Source of the DNA: Cellulomonas sp. APG4
GTDB taxonomy: Bacteria > Actinomycetota > Actinomycetes > Actinomycetales > Cellulomonadaceae
DNA: 64,000 nt
NCBI RefSeq assembly: GCF_009996735.1
Contig: NZ_JAACYI010000002.1
Span: 1 to 64,000, forward strand
Reading direction: 5' to 3'
Shown: one piece after another, positions 51,589 to 61,062 of the stretch
How the letters are laid out: every line of letters starts with the position of its first letter
How positions within the stretch are numbered: position 1 is the stretch's first letter
Translations under genes and position numbers: made by a program
The notes under the pieces: generated by a model
Databases searched by the model: none
Told to the model about the DNA's origin: nothing
Seen by the model: only the letters and a program-made list of their open reading frames with translations

Positions 51589-53327
51589 TAGGCGCTGCGC
51601 AGGTCGAGGTCCCGTCCGGGGATCGAGTCGAGGAGCATCCGGGTGTACTCCTGCTGCGGTCGGTCGAACACGTCGTCGACGGTGCCCTGCTCCACGATCC
51701 GCCCGCGCTCCATGACGCACACCTGGTCGGCGATCTGGCGGACGACCGCGAGGTCGTGGCTGATGAACAGGTAGCTCAGTCCCAGCCGGTGCTGGAGGTC
51801 GGCGAGCAGGTGCAGGATCTGCGACTGCACGATGACGTCGAGCGCCGACACCGCCTCGTCGCACACGACGAGCTCGGGCTCGAGCGCCAGGGCACGCGCG
51901 ATCGCGACCCGCTGGCGCTGGCCGCCCGACAGCTCGGCCGGGTAGCGCCGCAGCAGGTCGCGCGGGAGCGCCACGGCGTCGAGCAGCTCGTGCACGCGTG
52001 CCCTGCGGGACACGGCATCGCCGCGTCCGTGCGCACGCAACGGCTCCTCGATGGTCCGGTGGACCGTGTAGAGCGGGTCGAGCGAGGCGTAGGGGTCCTG
52101 GAAGATCGGCTGGACCCGACGCCGGAACTCGACCTCGGCCGCACGGTCACGGCCGCCCACCGGACGCCCCTCGAAGGTGATGGTCCCCGACGTCGGCTCG
52201 ACGAGGTCGAGCATCATCCGTGCGACGGTCGACTTGCCCGACCCGGACTCGCCGACGACCGCGACCGTGGTCCCGCGCGGGATGTCGAACGAGACGTCGT
52301 CGACGGCGGTGATCTCGGTCCCCCGCCCCCACAGGCCCCGGCCGCGCAGCTGGAACCGCTTCGAGACGGCCCGCACCTCGATGATGTTGTCGGGACGCGC
52401 GTCGGACGACGCACCGGAGGCTCCCGGCGCACCGCCGGCGGGCTCGTGCACGTCGCCGGGGTGGGACGCGAGCAGGTCGGCCTCCGCGGTCTCGCCCGCG
52501 CTGCGAGCGATCTGGATGCGGCGCGAGGCCAGCGACGGAGCCGCGGCGAGGAGCCGCCGGGTGTACTCGTGCTGCGGGTCGCGCAGGAGCTGCGCCGCCG
52601 GACCGGTCTCGACCACCTCGCCGCGGTACATGACGACGACGCGCTGGGCGCGCTCCGCCGCGAGGCCGAGGTCGTGGGTGATCAGGAGCACCGCCGTGCC
52701 GAGCTCGTGCGTCAGCTCCTCGAGCCGGTCCAGGATCGTCCGCTGGACCGTGACGTCGAGGGCCGACGTCGGCTCGTCGGCGATGAGGAGCCGCGGACGG
52801 CACGCGAGGCCCATCGCGATCAGCGCGCGCTGACGCATGCCTCCCGAGAACTCGTGCGGGTACTGCCGGGCACGGCGCTCCGCATCGGGCAGGCCCGCCT
52901 CCTCGAGCAGCTCGACCGTGCGTCGTCGCGCCTCCGCCCCGCGCGCGACCCCCGTGTCCTCGAGGGCCTCGACGATCTGGTCGCCGACGCGCATCACGGG
53001 GTTGAGGTTGGACATCGGGTCCTGCGGGACCATGCCGATCTCCCGACCACGCAGGCGCGCCCTGGCGGCGGGAGTCGCGCGCGCGAGGTCCTCGCCGTCG
53101 AAGACCAACGAGCCGCCGCTGACGCGGCCGTTCTGCGCGAGGAGCCCGAGGACGGCCATGGCCGTCGTGGACTTGCCCGAGCCCGACTCCCCCACGACGG
53201 CCACCGTCTCGCCCGGCAGCACGTCGAACGAGGCACCGCGCACGGCGGTGGTCTCGCCCTGCTCGGTGCGGAACGTGACCTCGAGGTCACGGATGCTCAG
53301 CAGCGGCTCTCGGCTCACCTGCGTCAC
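51588..53327 (-). CDS. Fused dual ATPase of peptide ABC transporter (DppD-DppF type)
   Basis: The 579-aa protein joins two ABC ATPase domains. The first has GESGSGKSTTAMAVLGLL and FSGGMRQRALIAMGLA; the second, after a linker of about 50 residues rich in Ala/Gly/Ser/Pro, has GESGSGKSTVARMMLDL and LSGGQRQRVAIARALAL. Walker B sequences are LLIADEPTSALD and LVVCDEAVSALD, the second with Ala in place of the usual Pro. It energises uptake of peptides or a related substrate. GTG at 53327 overlaps the permease stop (GTGA). Confidence 0.92.
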   Translation of the reverse strand: MTQVSREPLLSIRDLEVTFRTEQGETTAVRGASFDVLPGETVAVVGESGSGKSTTAMAVLGLLAQNGRVSGGSLVFDGEDLARATPAARARLRGREIGMVPQDPMSNLNPVMRVGDQIVEALEDTGVARGAEARRRTVELLEEAGLPDAERRARQYPHEFSGGMRQRALIAMGLACRPRLLIADEPTSALDVTVQRTILDRLEELTHELGTAVLLITHDLGLAAERAQRVVVMYRGEVVETGPAAQLLRDPQHEYTRRLLAAAPSLASRRIQIARSAGETAEADLLASHPGDVHEPAGGAPGASGASSDARPDNIIEVRAVSKRFQLRGRGLWGRGTEITAVDDVSFDIPRGTTVAVVGESGSGKSTVARMMLDLVEPTSGTITFEGRPVGGRDRAAEVEFRRRVQPIFQDPYASLDPLYTVHRTIEEPLRAHGRGDAVSRRARVHELLDAVALPRDLLRRYPAELSGGQRQRVAIARALALEPELVVCDEAVSALDVIVQSQILHLLADLQHRLGLSYLFISHDLAVVRQIADQVCVMERGRIVEQGTVDDVFDRPQQEYTRMLLDSIPGRDLDLRSA

Positions 53328-54262
53328 CTCCGGGTCTTGGGGTCGAGGGCCTCGCGCAGGGCCTCGCCGAACAGGGTGAAGCCCAGCGCCGTGACCGCGA
53401 TGCACGCACCGGGCCACAGGGCGAGCCGTGGGGCGACCTCGAGCTCGTTCTGGGCCGCGGTGAGCATGCGGCCCCACTCCGCGGTGGTGGGCGAACCGCC
53501 GCCCAGCCCCAGGAAGGACAGCGCGGCGGCCTCGATGACCGCGGTCGCGAGCATCAGGGTGGCCTGCACGATCACCGGACCCACCGAGTTGGGCAGCACG
53601 TGGCTCATCGTCACGGTGCGGCGGGACAGGCCGAGCGAGCGTGCCGCGAGCACGTAGTCCTGCCCGCGCTGGGCGAGCATCGTGCCGCGCAGCAGGCGCG
53701 CGAAGATCGGCACCTGGACCACGCCGATCGCCACGACCACGGCCGTGGGCGACTGGCCGATGACCGCCGCGATCGACACGGCGAGCAGCAGCGACGGGAC
53801 CGAGAGCATGAGGTCGACCAACCGCATCGTGACGGTGTCGACCCACCCGCCGAACGCGCCCGCGACCAGGCCGAGCAGACTGCCCCCGACCAGTCCCAGG
53901 AGGGTCGACAGAACGCCGACGAGCAGCGACGCGCGCGCACCCCAGATGAGCTTGGACAGCAGGTCGCCGCCGTAGCGGTCGAGACCCAGCAGGTACTCGG
54001 CGGACGGGCCGGGGATGTACGTGGGCCGGATCTCGGTGCGGCCCGGCAGCTCCGTCGGCCCGAACGGCGCGAGCAGCGGTGCGAACAGCGCCACGAGGAC
54101 GAAGACGAGCACGATCGCGGCACCGAGCAGGGCACCGGGGTTGCGGCGCAGGCGGTGCGCAGCGAGACGCCAGATGCTCGCACCCGCATCCCGCGGGCCT
54201 CGTGGACGGGGCGCCTCGTCGGGGCTCGGCCCCAGGGCGTCCTGGACGTCGACGTCGCTCAT
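53324..54262 (-). CDS. Peptide ABC transporter permease (DppC type)
   Basis: The 312-aa permease has the N-terminal anchor GALLGAAIVLVFVLVALFAPLLAPF typical of DppC/OppC, about five further spans and the EAA loop (DYVLAARSLGLSRRTVTMSHVLPN) that contacts the ATPase. ATG overlaps the preceding permease stop (ATGA at 54259-54262). Confidence 0.94.
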   Translation of the reverse strand: MSDVDVQDALGPSPDEAPRPRGPRDAGASIWRLAAHRLRRNPGALLGAAIVLVFVLVALFAPLLAPFGPTELPGRTEIRPTYIPGPSAEYLLGLDRYGGDLLSKLIWGARASLLVGVLSTLLGLVGGSLLGLVAGAFGGWVDTVTMRLVDLMLSVPSLLLAVSIAAVIGQSPTAVVVAIGVVQVPIFARLLRGTMLAQRGQDYVLAARSLGLSRRTVTMSHVLPNSVGPVIVQATLMLATAVIEAAALSFLGLGGGSPTTAEWGRMLTAAQNELEVAPRLALWPGACIAVTALGFTLFGEALREALDPKTRR

Positions 54263-55263
54263 CGCACTCGCATCCTCGGGTCGATCAGGCCGTAGGAGAC
54301 GTCGACGGCCAGGTTCGCCAACGCGTAGACGACCGCGATGAAGAGGATGAACCCCTGCAGCACCGCGTAGTCGAGGTTGAAGACGGCCGCGGCGAGGAAG
54401 CTCCCGATGCCGTTGAAGGCGAAGACCGTCTCGGTGAGGACCGCGCCCGAGAGCAGGAGCCCCACCTGCAGTCCGATGGTGGTCGAGACCGGGAGCATCG
54501 CGTTGCGCAGCACGACGCGGCGGCGCAGGCGCGGCCGGCCGAGGCCCTTCGCCCGCGCCGTCCGCACGTAGTCGGCGTTCTGGACCTCGATCACCGACGC
54601 CCGCGTGATGCGCGCGATGATCGCGAGCGGGATGGAGCCCAGGGCGAGCGCGGGGAGCACGAGGTGCGCGAGCGCGTCCCACGCGGCGTCCCACTCTCGG
54701 GTCACGAGCCCGTCGAGCACGTAGAAGCCGGTCGGATGGGTCGCGATCATCGACGGCGTCTGCCGGCCCGCGCTCGGGAAGATGCCGAGCTGCACCGCGA
54801 AGAGCCACTTGAGCAGGAAGGCCAGGAAGAACACCGGCACGGTCACACCCAGCAGCGAGACGACGACCGTGGTGTGGTCGAGCAGCCGGCCCTGGTGCCG
54901 TGCGGCGACGTACCCGAGGGGGATGCCGACTCCCACGGCGATGACCAGGGCGAGGACAGTGAGCTCGATCGTGGCCGGGAAGCGTAGTGCGAACTCCTCG
55001 AGCACCGGCACGCCGGTGCGCGTCGAGGTGCCGAAGTTGCCCTGGAGGAGCTGCCCGACCCACGTCAGGTACTGCTCGACCAGGGGCTTGTCGAAGCCGT
55101 AGAGCTGGTTGATCCGCTCCACGGCCTCCGGGGTCGCGCGCTCCCCCAGGAGGGCCGTGGCAGGCCCTCCCGGGAGAGCGCGCACCCACAGGAACAGGAG
55201 GATCGACAGCCCGACCAGGGTCGGGACGAGCAGCGCGAGGCGCTGCAGGACGAGTCGGGCCAT
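54259..55263 (-). CDS. Peptide ABC transporter permease (DppB type)
   Basis: The 334-aa permease begins with ARLVLQRLALLVPTLVGLSI, the DppB/OppB opening, followed by GNFGTSTRTG and the EAA loop DYVRTARAKGLGRPRLRRRVV. About six spans. It forms the membrane channel with the DppC-type subunit. It begins 16 bp after the substrate-binding gene. Confidence 0.94.
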   Translation of the reverse strand: MARLVLQRLALLVPTLVGLSILLFLWVRALPGGPATALLGERATPEAVERINQLYGFDKPLVEQYLTWVGQLLQGNFGTSTRTGVPVLEEFALRFPATIELTVLALVIAVGVGIPLGYVAARHQGRLLDHTTVVVSLLGVTVPVFFLAFLLKWLFAVQLGIFPSAGRQTPSMIATHPTGFYVLDGLVTREWDAAWDALAHLVLPALALGSIPLAIIARITRASVIEVQNADYVRTARAKGLGRPRLRRRVVLRNAMLPVSTTIGLQVGLLLSGAVLTETVFAFNGIGSFLAAAVFNLDYAVLQGFILFIAVVYALANLAVDVSYGLIDPRMRVR

Positions 55264-55279
55264 CGAGACGTGCAGCTCC

Positions 55280-56953
55280 TCAGTCGTCCAGCGTGATGAC
55301 GTTGTAGACCTCGTCCTGGACGGGCGAGGCGGGGTACCCGTGCACCTTCGGGCTGAAGGCGAGCGAGGGCACCGGGTGTGCGAGCGGCACCCCGGGGAGC
55401 CGCTCGAGGATCGCCTCGTTGGCCTCCTCGTACGCCGCCACCTGCTCGTCCTTCGACGCCATGTAGCGCGCGTCACCGATGAGCTGGAAGAGCTCCGGGT
55501 CGTCGAAGCCCCACTCGTTCGACTCGGCCCCGAAGAAGACGCCGATGAAGTTGTAGGTGTCGTTGTAGTCACCGGTCCAGCCGAGCAGGTGCAGGCCGTG
55601 GTCGGCGGTGCCCTGCATCCGGTCGAGGTAGTCCGGGGCCCAGGGCTCGGGAACCGGGTTGACCGTGATGCCGACCTCCTCGAGGTCCGCGCTGATCGAC
55701 TGGAAGACCTGCTCGGGCGTCGGCATGTACGGACGCGAGACGTTGGTCGGGTAGTTGAAGTCGATCGTGAGGTCGCTCGCGCCTGCGTCCGCGAGGAGCT
55801 CGCGTGCGCGGTCCGGGTCGTACTCGTAGGTCTCGACGTCGGCGCTCCAGCCGTCCACCGACGGCGGGATGAAGTTGGTCGCGACCTCGGTGCCCTCCGG
55901 GAGCGTCTGGGCGACGAGCGCCTCCTTGTTGACCGCGTGGGCGATCGCCTGGCGCACGCGCAGGTCGGCGAGCGCAGGGTCGGCCTGGTTCATGCCGAGG
56001 TAGAGGATGTTGAAGGGCTCGCGGTCCACGATCTGGAAGCCGGCTTCCTCGAGCGCCAGCACGTCCGCCGGGCCCACGAGGTCGTAGCCGTCGATGTCAC
56101 CCGCCTGGAGCGCCTGGCGGCGTGCGTTGGCGTCGTCGATCACCGTGAAGATGATCCGCTGGACCTGTCCCTGCTCGCCCCAGTACTCGGGGTAGGCCGT
56201 GAGCACGACCTCCTGGCCGCGCGTCCACGAGTCGAACTGGAACGGGCCGGTCCCGGTGGGGTGCGCCGTCGCGTACTCGGGAAGCACGGGAGCGGCCTCG
56301 TCCCCACCCACCTCGTCGGCCGCGTACAGCTCGAGCGCCGTGGGCGACTGCATCGAGAACGACGGCAGCGAGAGCGCCGAGATGAACTCCGGCAGCGGGC
56401 TCGCGAGCGTGATCACAGCCGTGTGCGCGTCGGGCGCCTCGCAGCTCTCGTACTTGCCGGTGCCGTCGAGCGACTCGACGTCGCTGCTCGCGAAGCCCCC
56501 GTTCACCTTCTGCCAGTAGTAGGACAGGCTCTCGGACTGCAGCACGCCGGTGAAGTTGTTCCAGCGCTCGAAGTTCGCGCAGACGGCCTCACCGTCGAAC
56601 GGCGTGCCGTCGTGGAACGTCACGTCCTGCTTGAGGTCGAACGTGTACGTCAACCCGTCCTCGCTGACCTCCCACGACTCGGCGAGCAGCGGCGCGGGAT
56701 CCGCGGTGCCGGGCTCGACGCCCACCAGACCCTCGAAGATCTGCCGGGCCACCCGGAACGACTCGCCGTCGTTCGCGAACGCCGGGTCGAGCGACGCCGG
56801 GTCCGAGGAGGCCGCGAAGATGAACGTGTCACGGCTGCCGCCGTCGGTGTCGGCGGCCTCGCCGCCGTCGTTGTCGCGGTCGCTCGCAGCGCACGCCGTC
56901 AGGGCGAGTGCCGCCCCGACGGTCAGCGCGACCGCCCGTCCGAAGGTCTTCAC
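55280..56953 (-). CDS. Peptide ABC transporter substrate-binding lipoprotein (SBP_bac_5)
   Basis: The 557-aa protein has a lipoprotein signal (GRAVALTVGAALALTAC, Cys at 21), a Gly/Asp-rich linker and the family-5 binding fold with SLDPAFANDGESFRVARQIFEGL and VRQAIAHAVNKEALV. It captures peptides or related solutes outside the membrane. GTG at 56953 has GGGAG 8 nt upstream. It is the first gene of binding protein-DppB-DppC-ATPase. No specificity can be assigned. Confidence 0.94.
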   Translation of the reverse strand: MKTFGRAVALTVGAALALTACAASDRDNDGGEAADTDGGSRDTFIFAASSDPASLDPAFANDGESFRVARQIFEGLVGVEPGTADPAPLLAESWEVSEDGLTYTFDLKQDVTFHDGTPFDGEAVCANFERWNNFTGVLQSESLSYYWQKVNGGFASSDVESLDGTGKYESCEAPDAHTAVITLASPLPEFISALSLPSFSMQSPTALELYAADEVGGDEAAPVLPEYATAHPTGTGPFQFDSWTRGQEVVLTAYPEYWGEQGQVQRIIFTVIDDANARRQALQAGDIDGYDLVGPADVLALEEAGFQIVDREPFNILYLGMNQADPALADLRVRQAIAHAVNKEALVAQTLPEGTEVATNFIPPSVDGWSADVETYEYDPDRARELLADAGASDLTIDFNYPTNVSRPYMPTPEQVFQSISADLEEVGITVNPVPEPWAPDYLDRMQGTADHGLHLLGWTGDYNDTYNFIGVFFGAESNEWGFDDPELFQLIGDARYMASKDEQVAAYEEANEAILERLPGVPLAHPVPSLAFSPKVHGYPASPVQDEVYNVITLDD

Positions 56954-57101
56954 AGTTGGACTCCCTGCTCCTGATGCTCCACGGCGCACCGGTACGGTGA
57001 CGCCGCGCGAACGTAGCCGCCCCGGGTCACACGGGTGTTTCCGGCGCGTGTCCGGCTCGCCCGTGAGCCCACCTCGACGATGACTCGGAGACACTACCGC
57101 T

Positions 57102-57905
57102 ATGACAGACGTACGCCGTCCGGGGTACGCCGGCTTCCGGGCAGTACCGCCCGACGAGGGCGGTCGAGCGGCCCGCGCGTGGTGGGACCACAACGCCGGC
57201 GAGTACCTGGCCGAGCACGGTGACTTCCTCGGCGCCGACGACTTCCTCTGGTGCCCGGAGGGCCTGCGCGAGTCGGAGGCCGGACTGCTCGGTGACGTCA
57301 GCGGCAAGGACGTGCTCGAGATCGGGGCCGGGGCCGCTCAGTGCTCGCGGTGGCTGCGACGTCGTGGGGTCCGCGTCGTCGCCTCGGACGTCTCGGCAGG
57401 GATGCTCGCCGCGAGCCGCGAGCTGGACGGGGCGACCGGGGTCGAGGTGCCCGTGGTCCAGGCGGACGCGCGGCGCCTGCCGTTCCCCGACGGGGCGTTC
57501 GACGTCGTGTTCACCGCCTTCGGCGCCCTGCCCTTCGTCCCCGACGCACCGCGGGTGCACGCCCAGGTCGCCCGTGTGCTGCGCCCGCGCGGCGTGTGGG
57601 TCTTCTCCGTCACCCATCCCGTGCGTTGGGCGTTCCCGGACGACCCCGCGGGTCTCACCGCCGTCCGGTCCTACTTCGACCGTCGCCCCTACGTCGAGCT
57701 CGGTGACGACGGCTCGGTGCTGTACGCGGAGTATCACCGCACCGTCGGGGACCATGTCGCCGACGTCGTGGGGGCGGGCCTCACCCTCGAGCGGCTCGTC
57801 GAGCCCGCGTGGCCCGACGGCCACTACCGCACCTGGGGCGGCTGGGGGCCGGCCCGGGGCCGCGTCCTGCCCGGGACCGCGATCTTCGTGTGCCGTCGTC
57901 CCTGA
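57102..57905 (+). CDS. Class I SAM-dependent methyltransferase
   Basis: The 267-aa protein has the Methyltransf_11 core: DVLEIGAGAAQCSRWLRRRG (motif I), VVASDVSAGMLAASREL, QADARRLPFPDGAFDVVFTAFGALPF and the post-motif VARVLRPRGVWVFSVTHPVRW. The substrate is unknown. It is divergent from the peptide transporter and convergent with polA, 24 bp away. Confidence 0.88.
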   Translation: MTDVRRPGYAGFRAVPPDEGGRAARAWWDHNAGEYLAEHGDFLGADDFLWCPEGLRESEAGLLGDVSGKDVLEIGAGAAQCSRWLRRRGVRVVASDVSAGMLAASRELDGATGVEVPVVQADARRLPFPDGAFDVVFTAFGALPFVPDAPRVHAQVARVLRPRGVWVFSVTHPVRWAFPDDPAGLTAVRSYFDRRPYVELGDDGSVLYAEYHRTVGDHVADVVGAGLTLERLVEPAWPDGHYRTWGGWGPARGRVLPGTAIFVCRRP

Positions 57906-57929
57906 GACCGGCCCCGCGCGACGTCGACG

Positions 57930-60620
57930 TCAGTGCCCCGCCTCGTGCCAGCTGCGTCCTGTCCCGACCGACACGTCGAGCGGGACGGACAGCCGCGCGG
58001 CCGCACCCATCTCGTGCCGGACGATCTGCTCGACCTGCTCGCGCTCCCCGGGGGCGACCTCGAGCACCAGCTCGTCGTGCACCTGGAGGAGGAGCCGGGA
58101 GGCGAGACCGTCGGCACGCAGCGCACGTTCGACCCCGAGCATCGCCACCTTGATGAGGTCCGCCGCGCTGCCCTGGATCGGCGCGTTGAGGGCCATCCGC
58201 TCGGCCATCTCGCGACGCTGCCGGTTGTCGCTCGTGAGATCCGGCAGGTAGCGGCGGCGGCCCAGGATGGTGGCGGTGTAGCCCGTCCGTCGCGCCTCGT
58301 CGACGACGCCCGCGAGATAGTCACGCACACCGCCGAAGCGCGCGAAGTAGTCCTCCATCAGCTCGGACGCCTCGCCCACGGAGATCGAGAGCTGCTTGGA
58401 CAGGCCGAACGACGACAGGCCGTAGGCGAGGCCGTACGACATCGCCTTGATCTTGGCCCGCATCTGGCTCGTGACCTCGTCGGTCGCGACGCCGAAGACG
58501 CGCGCGCCGACGAAGTTGTGCAGGTCCTCGCCCGACCGGAAGGCGGTGATGAGCCCCTCGTCGTTCGAGAGGTGGGCCATGATCCGCATCTCGATCTGGC
58601 TGTAGTCGGCGGTCAGGAGGGTCTCGTAGCCGTCGCCGACCACGAACGCGCGCCTGATCTGACGGCCCGCCTCGGTGCGGATCGGGATGTTCTGGAGGTT
58701 CGGGTCCGTGGACGACAGACGCCCCGTGGCGGCGATCGTCTGCTGGAACGTCGTGTGGATGCGTCCGTCCGACCCGATCGACCGGATCAGACCCTCGACG
58801 GTCTGGCGCAGGCGGGACGCGTCGCGGTGCGCGAGGAGGTGCGCGAGGAACGGGTGCTGGGTGCGCTCGAACAGATCGGTGAGCGAGGCCGCGTCCGTCG
58901 TCCAGCCCGTCTTGATCTTCTTCGTCTTCGGCATCGCGAGCTGGTCGAAGAGCACCTCCTGGAGCTGCTTCGGCGAGCCCAGGTTCACCTCCCGGCCGAT
59001 CACCGCGTAGGCCTCGGCGGCCGCGTCGGCGACCTGGGCCGCGAACCCGCCCTCGAGCTCGGTGAGGTAGGCGGTGTCAGCCGCGATGCCCGCGGACTCC
59101 ATGCGCACGAGCACGTCCACCAAGGGCAGCTCGAGGTCGCTCAGGAGCGGCTGCGAGCCACGGTCCGCCAGCTCGACCGCGAGCACCTCGGTGAGCTCGG
59201 CGACCGCCGCGGCGCGGACACCCGACCGCTGCGCCTCCGACGTACCCCCCTCGAGGTCGAGGTCGAGGGCGCCTTGTCCGTCGCCCGAGGCGGCCACCTC
59301 CGTGCGCAGCTCCCGGTGCAGGTGCCGGATCGACAGGTCGCCCAGGTCGTACGAGCGCTGGTCCGGGTGGCACAGGTAGGCCGCCAGCAGCGTGTCGAAC
59401 GCGACGCCGCGGAGGTCGAGCCCACGCCCGGCGAGCGCGTGCCATGCGTCCTTCGCGCCGTGCACCGCCTTGGGGGCCGCCGGATCGGCGAGCCAGCTCG
59501 CGAGCGCGGCCTCGTCGTCGGGCGAGATCTCGGCGAGGTCGACCGCGACGGCACCCGAGGCGCCGTCGGCGATCGCGAGGCTCCACGCGTCTCCCGACGC
59601 CGGGGTGGCGCGGCCGCTGACGTCGAGCGCGAGCGATGTCCCCCGACGCGCGTCCAACCACCTCGGGAGCTCTCCCGGGGCCGGGAGCGCGACGTCGATC
59701 TCGAACCCGCCGGCTTCACCGGCCTCCTCGGGCACCATCGCGAAGAGCCGCTCACGCAAGGTCCGGAACTCGAGGGCGTCGAAGACCCGGTGCATCGCCT
59801 CGCGGTCCCACGGCCGCACCTCGAGGTCAGTCACCCCGAGCTCGAGCGGCACGTCGACGACGGCCGCGTTGAGCCTCCGGTTGAGTCGCACCTGGTCGAG
59901 GTGGAGGCGGAGGTTCTCGCCCGCCTTGCCCGTGATCTGCGTCGACGCCGCGAGCACCCCGTCGAGACCGCCGTAGAGGTTGATCCACTTGGCGGCCGTC
60001 TTGGGGCCCACCCCGGGGACCCCCGGGAGGTTGTCGCTCGACTCCCCCACGAGCGCCGCGAGATCGGGGTAGCACCTGGGCACCACGCCGTACTTCTCCT
60101 CGACGGCGGCGGGCGTGAACCGGACGAGGTCGGAGACGCCCTTGCGGGGGTACAGCACGGTCACGTGCTCCGAGACCAGCTGCAGGGCGTCGCGGTCACC
60201 CGTGCAGACGAGCACGTCCATCCCGGCGTCCACGGCCTGGCCCGTCAGGGTCGCGATGACGTCGTCGGCCTCGAAGCCCTCCTTCTGCAGCGTCGGGATG
60301 CGCAGCGTGCCGAGGATCTCGTCGATGAGCGGCACCTGCCCCTTGAACTCCTGCGGGGTGGCGTCGCGCGTGCCCTTGTACTCGGGGTACTCCTGCGTGC
60401 GGAAGGTGACACGGCCGGTGTCGAACGCGACCGCGACGTGCGTGGGCGCCTCGTCCCGCAGGAGGTTCGCGAGCATCGCGGTGAAGCCGTAGACCGCGTT
60501 GGTCGGTTGCCCGGTGCGCGTCGAGAAGTTCTCGACCGGCAGCGCGAAGTAGGCGCGGTACGCCATCGAGTGGCCGTCGATCAGCAGGAGCAGCGGTCGG
60601 TGTCGCACGAGGTCGGTCAC
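57930..60620 (-). CDS. polA: DNA polymerase I
   Basis: The 896-aa enzyme has a 5'-3' exonuclease domain (LLLIDGHSMAYRAYFAL, GDRDALQLV, GVPGVGPKTAAKW), a middle domain and the polymerase domain (TADYSQIEMRIMAHLS, RAKIKAMSYGLAYGLSSFGLS, LLLQVHDELVLEV). In the middle domain LALDVSG lacks the Glu of the DxE exonuclease motif, so 3'-5' proofreading is probably absent, as in many actinobacterial PolA. GTG at 60620 is preferred; ATG at 60641 would overlap the start codon of the divergent gene. Confidence 0.95.
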   Translation of the reverse strand: MTDLVRHRPLLLLIDGHSMAYRAYFALPVENFSTRTGQPTNAVYGFTAMLANLLRDEAPTHVAVAFDTGRVTFRTQEYPEYKGTRDATPQEFKGQVPLIDEILGTLRIPTLQKEGFEADDVIATLTGQAVDAGMDVLVCTGDRDALQLVSEHVTVLYPRKGVSDLVRFTPAAVEEKYGVVPRCYPDLAALVGESSDNLPGVPGVGPKTAAKWINLYGGLDGVLAASTQITGKAGENLRLHLDQVRLNRRLNAAVVDVPLELGVTDLEVRPWDREAMHRVFDALEFRTLRERLFAMVPEEAGEAGGFEIDVALPAPGELPRWLDARRGTSLALDVSGRATPASGDAWSLAIADGASGAVAVDLAEISPDDEAALASWLADPAAPKAVHGAKDAWHALAGRGLDLRGVAFDTLLAAYLCHPDQRSYDLGDLSIRHLHRELRTEVAASGDGQGALDLDLEGGTSEAQRSGVRAAAVAELTEVLAVELADRGSQPLLSDLELPLVDVLVRMESAGIAADTAYLTELEGGFAAQVADAAAEAYAVIGREVNLGSPKQLQEVLFDQLAMPKTKKIKTGWTTDAASLTDLFERTQHPFLAHLLAHRDASRLRQTVEGLIRSIGSDGRIHTTFQQTIAATGRLSSTDPNLQNIPIRTEAGRQIRRAFVVGDGYETLLTADYSQIEMRIMAHLSNDEGLITAFRSGEDLHNFVGARVFGVATDEVTSQMRAKIKAMSYGLAYGLSSFGLSKQLSISVGEASELMEDYFARFGGVRDYLAGVVDEARRTGYTATILGRRRYLPDLTSDNRQRREMAERMALNAPIQGSAADLIKVAMLGVERALRADGLASRLLLQVHDELVLEVAPGEREQVEQIVRHEMGAAARLSVPLDVSVGTGRSWHEAGH

Positions 60621-60639
60621 GGGTGCCAACCTATCCGCC

Positions 60640-61062
60640 ATGACCGACACCGACGCCGCCACCCTCGAGGCCGTCCGCGCCTCGTCCGCCGGGACGCTGA
60701 TCGAGCGCATGGGCATCGAGATCCTCGAGGCCTCGTCCGAGGGTGCGCTCGCCACGATGCCCGTCGCGGGCAACACCCAGCCCTACGGCCTCCTGCACGG
60801 AGGTGCGTCGGTCGTGCTCGCAGAGACCCTCGGCTCGTGGTGCGCGATGCTGCACGCCGGTGAGGGCCGTCGCGCCGTGGGCATCGAGGTGAGCGCGACG
60901 CACCACCGCGCCGCGCACGACGGGGTGGTGACGGGTCGCGCGACCGCGCTCCACCGCGGCCGGACGACGGCGAGCTACGAGATCGTCGTCGAGGACTCGG
61001 CCTCGCGACGGATCTGCACCGCCCGCCTGACGTGCGTGCTGATGGACGCACGGCGCCCCTGA
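60640..61062 (+). CDS. Hotdog-fold acyl-CoA thioesterase (PaaI/YbgC-like)
   Basis: The 140-aa protein has PYGLLHGGASVVLAETLGSW, the hotdog active-site helix with His-Gly-Gly and Glu, and GIEVSATHHRAAHDGVV. It likely hydrolyses an aryl- or acyl-CoA such as the DHNA-CoA used in menaquinone synthesis; this is family inference. ATG at 60640 is directly back to back with polA. It overlaps the convergent GNAT gene by 88 bp at its 3' end. Confidence 0.9.
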   Translation: MTDTDAATLEAVRASSAGTLIERMGIEILEASSEGALATMPVAGNTQPYGLLHGGASVVLAETLGSWCAMLHAGEGRRAVGIEVSATHHRAAHDGVVTGRATALHRGRTTASYEIVVEDSASRRICTARLTCVLMDARRP

